A DNA stretch of 64,000 nt. Source: Bacillota bacterium. GTDB taxonomy: Bacteria > Bacillota > Bacilli > Paenibacillales > Paenibacillaceae. This document shows, piece by piece, positions 43,704 to 50,783 of this stretch. The position numbers were made by a program, and so were the translations under genes. The notes beneath the pieces are model-generated. The model ran no database searches. It was not told the DNA's origin and saw only the letters and a list, made by a program, of their open reading frames with translations. The stretch lies in NCBI GenBank assembly GCA_023391635.1, contig JAEWAQ010000070.1, positions 42,792 to 106,791 on the forward strand. The letters are read 5' to 3'. Each line of letters opens with the position of its first letter. Positions within the stretch are counted from its first letter, which is position 1.

Positions 43704-44609
43704 ATGAAAGTCGGACTGATCGGATTGGACACTTCGCATGTGAGCAAATTCGCGGAAATATTGAATGACGCTTCCCACCCGCATCACATACCGAATGCCA
43801 GAATCGAAGCGGCTTATCCCGGCGGGTCTGCGGACTTATTCGCCAGTTATTCCCGCGTGGATCGCTTTACGCAGGAACTGGCGGATCGCCGCGGCGTACG
43901 GATTGTGGATTCGCCGAAGGCCGTGGCCGAAGCGTGCGATCTCATTCTCATCACCAGCGTGGACGGCAGAGTGCATCTGTCTCAATTCCGGGAGATTGCA
44001 CCCTATGGGAAGCCTGTGTTCGTCGACAAGCCGTTCGCCGTGCAATTCCGGGATGCGGAGGCGATGTTCGAACTGGCGTCGCGCCATCGGGCGCCCTTGA
44101 TGAGCTGTTCGGCCTTGAGATTCTCCGGGTCGCTCTCGGAATCGCTGGCGCTGACGGACAAAGGCAGCCTCATCGGCGCGGATTGCTATGGGCCGGTTGA
44201 ACTGGAGCCGACGAATCCCGGCTTGTTCTGGTACGGCATTCACGAGATCGAGATGTTGTATACCGCGATGGGGCCCGGCTGTACGTCCGTTACGGCGACG
44301 CACAATGACGATCACGAGCTGCTGGTCGGCGTATGGAAGGATGGCCGGATCGGAACAGTGCGCGGCAACCGCAAGGGCAACGATCAGTACGGCGCGCTGC
44401 TTCACAGGGAGCACGGCACGGATTTCGTGGACATATTCGCGTATCCCAAACCGTATTATGCCTTGCTTCTGGAGGAGATCGTCCGCATGGCGGAAAGCGG
44501 CGTCAGTCCGGTCGAGCCGGGCGAAACTTTGGAAATCATCCGGTTCATCGAAGCGGCCAACAGAAGCAGGCAGAGCGGTATGACCGAGCGGATCGGTAAC
44601 GCAGGGTGA
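43704..44609 (+). CDS. Gfo/Idh/MocA-family oxidoreductase (short form)
   Basis: A 301-residue protein with an N-terminal Rossmann domain (KVGLIGLDTSHVSKFAEILN) and the family's EKP-like loop (GKPVFVDKPFAVQFRDAEAMF). The C-terminal domain is shorter than usual. GLDTSHV replaces the common GxGxxG pattern, as in a subgroup of uncharacterised Paenibacillus members. The reaction is probably NAD(P)-linked oxidation or epimerisation of a sugar or cyclitol imported by the preceding transporter. It lies 10 bp after the LplC gene, so it belongs to the operon. Confidence 0.83.
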   Translation: MKVGLIGLDTSHVSKFAEILNDASHPHHIPNARIEAAYPGGSADLFASYSRVDRFTQELADRRGVRIVDSPKAVAEACDLILITSVDGRVHLSQFREIAPYGKPVFVDKPFAVQFRDAEAMFELASRHRAPLMSCSALRFSGSLSESLALTDKGSLIGADCYGPVELEPTNPGLFWYGIHEIEMLYTAMGPGCTSVTATHNDDHELLVGVWKDGRIGTVRGNRKGNDQYGALLHREHGTDFVDIFAYPKPYYALLLEEIVRMAESGVSPVEPGETLEIIRFIEAANRSRQSGMTERIGNAG

Positions 44610-44658
44610 GCGGGTTTTTAAACGCATTGGGCGAGGCGACTTGGAGGGGGCTAATCGA

Positions 44659-45816
44659 ATGGGGAATCAAACGGCGAATCGGAAAATCGGCATCGGGATT
44701 ATCGGATGCGGCATTATATCTTCCGCGCATGTGAAAGCGTATTTGCGGCTGGGCAGCCAATGCGAGATCAAGGCCGTCGCCGACATTTCGGGCGATAAGG
44801 CGCTGGCGCTTGCCGCCAAGGCGGGCAGCGGCGTTGCGGCATATACGGACTATGCGGAAATGTTGGAAAGGGACGACATCGACATGGTGTCGATTTGTAC
44901 GCCTCCTTTCCTGCACCGCGAGTCCGTCATCGATGTGCTGAAGGCCGGCAAGCATGTGCTCTGCGAGAAGCCGTTCGCGCCGTCCTTGCAGGATTGCGAT
45001 GCCATGATCGACGAGGCGGAACGGCGCGGCTTGCGGCTTGGCGTCGTGTTTCAATATCGTTATCGCAAAGATTTCAAACAAATCAGGCGATTGGTTGCCG
45101 GAGGCGAGCTTGGCCCGATTCAATTCGCCCAGATGAACGGACTGTACTGGCGTGGGGATACGTATTATGACGAGCCGTGGACATGGCGCGGACAATTCGC
45201 TACGGAATGCGGCGGCGTGACGATGAATCACGCGATTCATCCACTGGATATTTTCCTGTCCGTGCTGGGAGATATCGAGACCGTTCGCGCGGAGATGCAT
45301 ACGGAAGCCCATGACATCGAAGTGGAAGATTATTCGTCGGCCAATATCCGCTTTGCCAGCGGCACGCTCGGCCAGGTGAACTGCACGTTGAACGCGGCCT
45401 TCGAGGACATCACGATGGCGTTCTCCGGCAAGTATCGCGCGCTGACGATATCGCGGGCGACCGATGAAGCGCCGCTGCAGCTATGTGCGGTGAAGAAGGA
45501 CGAGCCGGGCGGATTCCCGGCGCTCGACGAATCGGCGCTTGCTGCATTGCAGCAGGCCGCAGACGAGATCGAGAACGGCACATCGGACCACACGGGGCCT
45601 ATTCAGGACATGTTCAATGCGATCCGCGAGAACCGGGAACCGCTCGTGAACGGCCGCGAAGGCAGGCGAACCATCGAGGCGATCACGGCGATCTACAAAT
45701 CGGCCACCCTCGGTGAAACCGTCTTGCTGCCCATCCGCAAGGACGACCCGTGGTACACGCGGGAAGGCATTCTCGAACGGGTCGTGAAGTCGAACCGGAC
45801 AAGGAAGCGTGAGTAA
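44659..45816 (+). CDS. Gfo/Idh/MocA-family oxidoreductase
   Basis: A protein of about 385 residues. The NAD-binding fold is IGIGIIGCGIISSAHVKAY, the catalytic Lys lies in HVLCEKPFAPSLQDCD, and the C-terminal sheet has GGVTMNHAIHPLDIFL with the usual His/Asp active-site region. Family members oxidise or epimerise sugars, inositols or sugar acids. ATG 44659 follows GAGGGGG at eight bases; the frame opens at TTG 44641 just ahead of that ribosome site and is unlikely. Two family members in a row suggest sequential oxidation and reduction, for example epimerisation via a keto intermediate. Confidence 0.88.
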   Translation: MGNQTANRKIGIGIIGCGIISSAHVKAYLRLGSQCEIKAVADISGDKALALAAKAGSGVAAYTDYAEMLERDDIDMVSICTPPFLHRESVIDVLKAGKHVLCEKPFAPSLQDCDAMIDEAERRGLRLGVVFQYRYRKDFKQIRRLVAGGELGPIQFAQMNGLYWRGDTYYDEPWTWRGQFATECGGVTMNHAIHPLDIFLSVLGDIETVRAEMHTEAHDIEVEDYSSANIRFASGTLGQVNCTLNAAFEDITMAFSGKYRALTISRATDEAPLQLCAVKKDEPGGFPALDESALAALQQAADEIENGTSDHTGPIQDMFNAIRENREPLVNGREGRRTIEAITAIYKSATLGETVLLPIRKDDPWYTREGILERVVKSNRTRKRE

Positions 45817-45817
45817 G

Positions 45818-46945
45818 ATGCGCATTCGCCAAGTGGACGTGTATCCGCTGAAAATCCCATACCGATCCAGCTTCAGTATTGCCAGAGGCCAGGTTGGTGG
45901 CGGCGGCGTTCAGCGAACAGTCGTTATCGTTCGTGTTATGGACGAGGACGGGAGGGTCGGTTGGGGAGAAGGTTCGCCCAGCCACTTATGGTCGTCGGAG
46001 ACGATCGAATCGGTCGTGGCTTGCTTGCGGCAATATTACATTCCTGCGGTCATCGGTCATCCCGTGCACGATATTGCCGGCGCCCATCGCATCATGGAGC
46101 GGTCGATCGGACCCGCATTTTCCAGCGGGAATCCGATTGCCAGATGCGCTTTGGATACGGCACTTCACGATCTGGCCGGCAAGTCGCTGGGCGTGCCTGT
46201 GTGGAAGATGTGGGGCTACGACGGCGAAGGGTACGAAGCGGTATTGAGCTGGACGGTCAGCGCCCGGGATCTCAAGCAGGCGGAACGCATCATCGAGGAA
46301 GGCATCGCGCAGGGCTATGCGCATATGAATATCAAGCTTGGCGTTGGCGAACGGATCGATCTGTCCTTGTGCGAGCTCGTCAAACGGAGGCTGCCTGAAG
46401 GGTTCCTGTGGGGGGATGCGAACGGAGGCTATTCGTTCGCGCAAGCTTTGCGCATCGTTCGCAGCCTGGAAGCTGCCGGTCTGGATTTGCTGGAACAGCC
46501 GCTTCCGTCCAATCAGCTGCGTTATTGGCGCGAGTTGAAGAACCGGCTGTCGATTCCGCTGGCGGTGGATGAGCCGATCATAACGCCCCGGGATTTGTCC
46601 GAATGGATCATGCAGGACTTGATCACTGCATTCGCGATCAAGCCGACCCGAAGCGGCGGGTTGTTCCCTTCGCGCATATGCGCGGAGATGGCCGAAGCCT
46701 CGGCCATCATGAGCGTATGCAGCGGGCTGACGGAGACCGGCGTAGGTATGGCCGCCAACTTGCACCTGGCGGCCGCCATGGGCATCCGGACGCCATGCGC
46801 CTGGAACGGGCCGCAGTTTCTCGGTGACGATGTGCTGAAGACTCCGCTGCGGGTCGAAGACGGCAAGGTTGCGCTGCTGCCAGGCCCCGGACTCGGCATT
46901 GAAGTGGACGAAGACAAGCTGAAGTTCTATGAATGTTCCGGCTAG
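45818..46945 (+). CDS. Enolase-superfamily enzyme, mandelate racemase/muconate cycloisomerase type
   Basis: A protein of about 375 residues. The N-terminal capping domain contains PYRSSFSIARGQ, and the barrel has the base Lys in AHMNIKLGVG, metal ligands in WGDANGGYS (Asp), LLEQPLP (Glu) and VDEPI (Asp/Glu), and the second base Lys in FAIKPTRSGG. This arrangement is that of the MLE subgroup (cycloisomerases, o-succinylbenzoate synthase, dipeptide epimerases). A sugar-acid or other carboxylate substrate is possible. The start at ATG 45818 overlaps the context of the preceding stop; GTG 45809 is the alternative. It is the last gene of the importer operon. Confidence 0.85.
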   Translation: MRIRQVDVYPLKIPYRSSFSIARGQVGGGGVQRTVVIVRVMDEDGRVGWGEGSPSHLWSSETIESVVACLRQYYIPAVIGHPVHDIAGAHRIMERSIGPAFSSGNPIARCALDTALHDLAGKSLGVPVWKMWGYDGEGYEAVLSWTVSARDLKQAERIIEEGIAQGYAHMNIKLGVGERIDLSLCELVKRRLPEGFLWGDANGGYSFAQALRIVRSLEAAGLDLLEQPLPSNQLRYWRELKNRLSIPLAVDEPIITPRDLSEWIMQDLITAFAIKPTRSGGLFPSRICAEMAEASAIMSVCSGLTETGVGMAANLHLAAAMGIRTPCAWNGPQFLGDDVLKTPLRVEDGKVALLPGPGLGIEVDEDKLKFYECSG

Positions 46946-47022
46946 CTTGACTATCGGGTTCGTCAACGAGGTAGAGTTTGACTATAAGCGATCTTTCCCT
47001 ATGTTCAGCATGAACAATAGGA

Positions 47023-47028
47023 TACAAT
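47023..47028 (+). promoter_or_regulatory. Candidate -10 for the attenuator-controlled transcript
   Basis: TACAAT about 47 bp before the small leader reading frame. The -35 region is weak. This gap between genes (46946-47276) otherwise holds the leader ORF, attenuator and overlapping ORF listed separately. Confidence 0.35.
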
Positions 47029-47074
47029 AAGGTTGTCGGGCCGACGAAATACGCGCGAAAGGAGCTGATCTGCG

Positions 47075-47107
47075 TTGATTCACAATTATGAGGTGGTTTC
47101 CGCGTAA
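47075..47107 (+). CDS. Putative 10-codon leader peptide (uORF)
   Basis: AAAGGAG at 47058-47064 lies ten bases before TTG 47075, which opens a ten-codon frame reading IHNYEVVSA after the initiator and ending at TAA 47105. Its last codons form the left arm of the first stem of the attenuator below. This is the layout of ribosome-stalling leader peptides. It is short, so coding is unproven. Confidence 0.5.
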   Translation: MIHNYEVVSA

Positions 47108-47149
47108 GCGGAAGCCTCGTGCAAGGGGGAGGCCGCGAGGCCTCCTTTT
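47090..47149 (+). promoter_or_regulatory. Transcription attenuator with alternative stems
   Basis: Stem A (GAGG...TTCCGC gtaa GCGGAA..CCTC, 47090-47118) covers the leader-peptide end. A terminator GGAGGCC gcga GGCCTCC followed by TTTT lies at 47128-47149. The segment GCCTC (47114-47118) can instead pair with GAGGC (47129-47133), the left arm of the terminator. Stalling of a ribosome in the leader would open stem A and favour read-through. Confidence 0.55.
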
Positions 47150-47212
47150 GCGTAGATGACAGCATGCCTATATACTTGAATTATCATGAATCGAAAGGAG
47201 GCGTTCACTGCA

Positions 47213-47314
47213 ATGAGAATCGCGGCAATCGGGTTTGATGGAGTTCGCAGGAATCTGGTCAGGGAGGGCGCCTATTTTGCATTACAAGAACGGGAAAGAT
47301 GTGCTTCCCCGTAG
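47213..47314 (+). CDS. Possible small overlapping ORF
   Basis: A 33-codon frame starts at ATG 47213 behind AAAGGAGG, the best ribosome site of the region, and ends inside the next gene in another frame (stop 47312-47314). I do not recognise the product. It may be a translated regulator of the downstream gene through coupling, or a chance frame. Confidence 0.3.
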   Translation: MRIAAIGFDGVRRNLVREGAYFALQERERCASP

Positions 47315-47543
47315 CTTGCTGGAGGAATTGCAGCAATATATTTCCGGAGAGCTGCTCTATGTTCCGAAGCCTGAGCGTCAGCGGGCGGGCTGGGGCGAGC
47401 TCAGCGGCGCGCGTAAGCAGCTGGCGGAGCGGAATCGCGAGATCAGCAGCCGCTATGCGGAGGGCTGTTCGATTGCCGAGCTGGAGCGCAAGTACCATTT
47501 GTCGGAAGAGAGCATTCGCAAAATTATCGTGAAGACGCGATAG
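47277..47543 (+). CDS. CD3324-family small helix-turn-helix protein
   Basis: A protein of about 88 residues beginning HYKNGKDVLPRSLLEELQQY, with the conserved tail SIAELERKYHLSEESIRKII, which looks like a Mor/HTH-type DNA-binding motif. The pattern matches the CD3324 family of short Bacillota proteins of unknown role. The start is TTG 47277, eight bases after GGGAGGG; the longer frame from 47235 adds residues not seen in the family. It lies downstream of the attenuator and is closed by its own terminator. Likely a small transcription factor. Confidence 0.75.
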   Translation: MHYKNGKDVLPRSLLEELQQYISGELLYVPKPERQRAGWGELSGARKQLAERNREISSRYAEGCSIAELERKYHLSEESIRKIIVKTR

Positions 47544-47555
47544 CGACAGTTGCGG

Positions 47556-47589
47556 CGGGTACGGCACTTGGGTGTCGTATCCGTTTTTT
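47556..47589 (+). terminator. Rho-independent terminator after the CD3324-family gene
   Basis: A 12-bp stem with two G-U pairs (CGGGTACGGCAC / GTGTCGTATCCG), TTGG loop, then TTTTTT. Confidence 0.8.
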
Positions 47590-47756
47590 GTCGTTCCCGC
47601 TCTTGGCAAGCGAAGGCAAGGCATCCGCAGCCCCTACTTAGACTTAAGTCGCATGGAATTCCCGACCTCGACCAATCGACGAAGGACGTTCACTGGAATA
47701 GCATATAGAGAACACCTTCAGGATGCCTTGCGATTGGAAGAGAGGTTTTGCAAAAA

Positions 47757-48407
47757 ATGTTTCAGGCGATTATCGATTTTTTTATGGACTTCGGCGCTTG
47801 GGGGTTGTTCGTTCATTCGTTCGCGGATGCAGTCATTTTTCCGATTCCCGCGTTCTTCCTGCAGGTACCCTTGAGCTTGCTCGACCCTTCTCAGGCGCTC
47901 TGGCTTGCAACCGTAGGCTATGTCGCTTGCTTGTTAGGGATGCCGGTGGGTTATCTAATCGGGAAGCTGCTCGGACATTCCGTGCTGAACAAGCTGCTCA
48001 GGAAATCATGGATCGAGTCCGCCACCCGGATGTTCCAGAAGAACGGAGAGGCTGCGATCTTGATCGGATCGTTCACCCCGATCCCGTTCAAAGTATTCAC
48101 GATCCTGTCCGGCTGCATGAAATTTCCGCTGTGGCGGCTGCTCGTCTATGCGGCGATCGGCCGGGCGGTCAAGTTCTATGCGGTGGGCTCGTTGATCTAT
48201 TGGTATGGGCAAGGCGCCGAAGGCATGGTCAAAGACGTGTCCTTGTACACCTTTGCCATTGGGGTACCGCTCATCGTGCTGTACTTGTCGATCAAGCGCA
48301 GGCGCAAGGCGAAAGCGGAGGCCAAATCAGAAGCAAAATCCGAAGCGAAATCCGATGCCAAAGCTGAGGTAGCGAAGATGCCGGAGGCAAACGGGAAAAC
48401 GATGTGA
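47757..48407 (+). CDS. VTT/SNARE-associated-domain membrane protein (YqaA/DedA-like)
   Basis: A protein of about 216 residues with several hydrophobic helices. A central motif GSFTPIPFKVFTILSG and a re-entrant-type proline-rich region (FPIPAFFLQVPLSL) are typical of the VTT family (DedA, TMEM41B), some of which move lipids across membranes. The C-terminus is a charged Lys/Ala/Glu/Ser tail with repeated AKSEAKSE units, cytoplasmic by the positive-inside rule. ATG 47757 lies 11 bases after GAGAGG; TTG 47748 is only two bases from it. The gene is monocistronic, between two hairpins. Confidence 0.85.
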   Translation: MFQAIIDFFMDFGAWGLFVHSFADAVIFPIPAFFLQVPLSLLDPSQALWLATVGYVACLLGMPVGYLIGKLLGHSVLNKLLRKSWIESATRMFQKNGEAAILIGSFTPIPFKVFTILSGCMKFPLWRLLVYAAIGRAVKFYAVGSLIYWYGQGAEGMVKDVSLYTFAIGVPLIVLYLSIKRRRKAKAEAKSEAKSEAKSDAKAEVAKMPEANGKTM

Positions 48408-48418
48408 GTTTAATCAAG

Positions 48419-48443
48419 CGGTACGACATTTTGAGTCGTATCG
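48419..48443. terminator. Hairpin after the VTT protein gene
   Basis: A 9-bp stem with one G-U pair (CGGTACGAC / GTCGTATCG) and a 7-nt loop. It lies between the VTT gene and the minus-strand end of larB. There is no U-tract. Confidence 0.5.
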
Positions 48444-48567
48444 CCTGCTATACATTATGCCGAGTTCGACTGCAACCGGGATCCATACTGGTATTATCAG
48501 GTGTTCGAGGATATCGGGTTGCGTTGAAATGTCGGAAGCGTATAGAAATGATGGTGAAGAATGAATG

Positions 48568-49263
48568 CTACCTGTCAGACCGAATGGCCTTGTGTATGTT
48601 TGCCGCTGCGTAGGCGGCTCCGAAGCCGTTGTCGATATTGACGACCGTCACGCCCGGCGCGCAGGCGTTCAGCATGGCGCCCATCGCGACCAAGCCGTTC
48701 AGCCCGGTGCCATAGCCGACGCTGGTCGGAACGGCAATGAGCGGACTCGCGATCAGGCCGCCCAGCACGCTCGGCAAAGCGCCCTCCATTCCCGCAATCG
48801 CAATCACGACATCGGCTCCCCGGATCGTATCGAGCCGGGCGAACAGTCGATGGATGCCGGCGACGCCCACGTCATGGATGCGTTCGACGCGGCTGCCCAT
48901 CATTTCGAGCGTGATTGCCGCCTCCTGGGCTACCCGCAAGTCGGAGGTGCCCGCGCATACGACAGCGATATAGCCGTCTCTGAGCGCGGGCGGAATGCCG
49001 CCGAAGCCGGTGAGCGCCCGCGCATCCTGGTGATAGCGGATGCCGGGAACTTGCGCGGTCACGTGCGCCGCTTTGTCGGCATCGACCCGGGTGACGAGCA
49101 GCTTGTCCGTGCGCTCCTTCATCCGCTCTGCAAGATGTGCGAGCTGCTCCGCCGTCTTGCCTTCTCCGTAGATCACTTCGGGAAAGCCTATTCGCCGTTC
49201 CCGCGCCGTATCGAGTACGGCGAAGCCTGTGTCCAGCTGCCCGTCGCGTTCTTCCCCGATCAT
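48568..49263 (-). CDS. larB: Nickel-pincer cofactor biosynthesis carboxylase LarB
   Basis: A 231-residue protein resembling the PurE/AIR-carboxylase fold. DTARERRIGFPEVIYGEGKT is the LarB-specific start, and the C-terminal core has VVCAGTSDLRVAQEAA, IAGMEGALPSVLGGL and VPTSVGYG. LarB carboxylates and hydrolyses nicotinic acid adenine dinucleotide, the first step of the nickel-pincer nucleotide that activates lactate racemase. The start ATG 49263 overlaps the larE stop (ATGA), and an in-frame stop just upstream rules out a longer form, so it lacks the short N-terminal helix of longer homologues. It is the second gene of the larE-larB pair. Confidence 0.92.
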   Translation of the reverse strand: MIGEERDGQLDTGFAVLDTARERRIGFPEVIYGEGKTAEQLAHLAERMKERTDKLLVTRVDADKAAHVTAQVPGIRYHQDARALTGFGGIPPALRDGYIAVVCAGTSDLRVAQEAAITLEMMGSRVERIHDVGVAGIHRLFARLDTIRGADVVIAIAGMEGALPSVLGGLIASPLIAVPTSVGYGTGLNGLVAMGAMLNACAPGVTVVNIDNGFGAAYAAANIHKAIRSDR

Positions 49264-50093
49264 CCTCTTTCACCCCGCGGGAGCGTTTCGTTCATGCTGC
49301 CTGTCCGGTACCCCTGAAGATCAAGCGTTACGTACTTGAAGCCGATTTTCTGCAGCGTCTCGCTGATTTCCGCATGATGCTCCAACGCTTTGCCCATGTC
49401 CTGCGGAAGCAGCTCCAGGCGCGCTATTTCGCCGTGGTGGCGAACGCGGACCTGGTAGAATCCGAGATCGAGCAAATATTGCTCCGCTTGATCGAGCTGA
49501 TCGATCTTGGCCCGCTCGATCGGCGTGCCATAGGGAATTCGCGAAGACAGGCAGGCGAACGACGGTTTATTCCAGGTCGTCAGTCCTAGCTTCTTTGACA
49601 ATGTCCGGATATCGTCCTTGGTCATGCCCGCTTCCAGCAGCGGACTGCGCACCCCTTCCTCCGACTTGGCGGCAAGGCCCGGGCGATAGTCGCCGAGATC
49701 ATCCACATTCGTGCCGTCCAGTATATAAGGGAGCTTCTGTTCCTTCGCGATTCGCTTGAGGTGAGTGTATAACCCTTTTTTGCAGTGGTAGCAGCGATCC
49801 GGTTGATTGGCGACGAAGCTCTGATTGTCGAGCTCGGAAATTTCCGTCAACAGGTGCCGTGCGCCGATCTCGGCAGCAAGCTTGACGGCCGCGTTGAATT
49901 CGCGCGTCGGGAACGTTTCCGAGGCGGCCGTGATGGCGGCGGCCCGGGCGCCCAATTCTTGCCTTGCCCGCTTGAGCAAGAAAGTGCTGTCAACGCCGCC
50001 GGAAAAAGCGACAAGGGCTCCGCCCATCGATCGAAGCAGCTCCCCGAGCCGTTCGTCTTTGGCATCAAGTGATAACAGGGCAGGATCGTTCAA
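49260..50093 (-). CDS. larE: ATP-dependent sacrificial sulfur transferase LarE
   Basis: A 277-residue PP-loop enzyme. The ATP-binding SGGVDS lies at residues 31-36. Cysteines occur at 101 and 104 (RCYHCKKG), and FACLSSRIPYGTP places a Cys at about 181, matching the sacrificial Cys176 of the Lactiplantibacillus enzyme. LarE converts the two carboxylates of the LarB product to thiocarboxylates. AGGAGG lies directly upstream of ATG 50093. Transcribed away from larC2 across a shared promoter region. Confidence 0.92.
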   Translation of the reverse strand: MNDPALLSLDAKDERLGELLRSMGGALVAFSGGVDSTFLLKRARQELGARAAAITAASETFPTREFNAAVKLAAEIGARHLLTEISELDNQSFVANQPDRCYHCKKGLYTHLKRIAKEQKLPYILDGTNVDDLGDYRPGLAAKSEEGVRSPLLEAGMTKDDIRTLSKKLGLTTWNKPSFACLSSRIPYGTPIERAKIDQLDQAEQYLLDLGFYQVRVRHHGEIARLELLPQDMGKALEHHAEISETLQKIGFKYVTLDLQGYRTGSMNETLPRGERG

Positions 50094-50160
50094 GTTGCAA
50101 CCTCCTCGGACTTGCTGGATATAGCGGTCGGTCGAATTAAGTCAATGATTAAGAAAATGT

Positions 50161-50189
50161 TTGACCACATTTCATTGACGGCCTATAAT
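50161..50189 (+). promoter_or_regulatory. Sigma-A promoter of larC2 and the nickel-type importer
   Basis: TTGACC (50161-50166), 17-bp spacer, TATAAT (50184-50189), about 80 bp before the larC2 start. No equally good promoter was seen for larE on the other strand. Confidence 0.78.
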
Positions 50190-50202
50190 GTAACCACATT
50201 AT
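50185..50202 (+). promoter_or_regulatory. Inverted repeat over the -10 and start site, candidate metal-regulator operator
   Basis: ATAATGT-aacc-ACATTAT: perfect 7-bp arms with a 4-nt spacer, overlapping the -10. The placement is that of a repressor site. It does not match the GTATGA-type NikR consensus. Confidence 0.55.
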
Positions 50203-50229
50203 AAATAAGTTTAAGGAATAAGTAAATAT

Positions 50230-50242
50230 CTTAATGATTAAG
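50230..50242 (+). promoter_or_regulatory. Second palindrome and direct repeat in the larC2 leader
   Basis: CTTAATGATTAAG has 6-bp arms around a central G. A 13-nt word including it, AATGATTAAGAAA, occurs at 50233-50245 and again at 50144-50156, flanking the promoter. The two copies may be paired binding sites for looping or for divergent control of larE. Confidence 0.45.
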
Positions 50243-50267
50243 AAACTGTGAGGGGAGTTCTAACGAG

Positions 50268-50747
50268 ATGAAGTTTCCTGAGCACAAGCAAGGTCATAAA
50301 GAAAGCGACATGCTCCTGCTGCAAACGAATATTGACGATATGAACCCGGAGTTCTGTCCTTATGTCGGGGAAAGATTGCTGGAGGCCGGCGCGCACGATG
50401 TGTTCTGGATCCCGATTCTAATGAAGAAAGGCCGTCCGGGCTTTCTGCTGAACGTCTTGACGTCTCTCAAGCGGCTAACCGAGATCGAGAGAATCGTGTT
50501 CGAGGAAACGACTACGCTGGGCATTCGCTATGTGTGGACGGAATGCAAAGGTTTGGAGCGGCATTGGGAGGAGGTGAAGACGCCATGGGGACCTATTCGG
50601 GTCAAAGTAGGCTTGTATGACGGAAAGGCGGTGCAGTTCGCGCCCGAATTCGCCGATTGCGAAGCGGCGGCGAAAACCTGTGGCGTTCCGATCAAAGAAG
50701 TGTACGAATATGCCAGAGCTCGATACATCGCCAAGATGAATAAATAG
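50268..50747 (+). CDS. LarC C-terminal domain protein (LarC2), stand-alone
   Basis: A 159-residue protein matching the C-terminal half of LarC: LQTNIDDMNPEFCPYVGERL, AGAHDVFWIPILMKKGRPGF and the end region with VPIKEVYEYARARYIA. LarC is the CTP-dependent nickel insertase that finishes the pincer cofactor. In Lactiplantibacillus its two halves are joined by programmed frameshifting. Here only the second half is present, with its own start and ribosome site (GGGGAG), and no LarC1 frame lies in the 175 bp before it or elsewhere in the window. It may act with a LarC1 encoded elsewhere. It is followed at once by the importer genes. Confidence 0.85.
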   Translation: MKFPEHKQGHKESDMLLLQTNIDDMNPEFCPYVGERLLEAGAHDVFWIPILMKKGRPGFLLNVLTSLKRLTEIERIVFEETTTLGIRYVWTECKGLERHWEEVKTPWGPIRVKVGLYDGKAVQFAPEFADCEAAAKTCGVPIKEVYEYARARYIAKMNK

Positions 50748-50783
50748 AGTTGGTCTTGAAAGGCCTGGATGGAGTTGAAGTGA

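Noticed and set aside
50094..50267. NikR box or NiCo (czcD) riboswitch upstream of larC2
   Set aside because: No GTATGA/TCATAC pair with the required spacing, and no multi-helix junction pattern.
50094..50267. A LarC1 reading frame preceding LarC2
   Set aside because: The segment is AT-rich regulatory DNA with stops in all forward frames and no LarC1-like residues.
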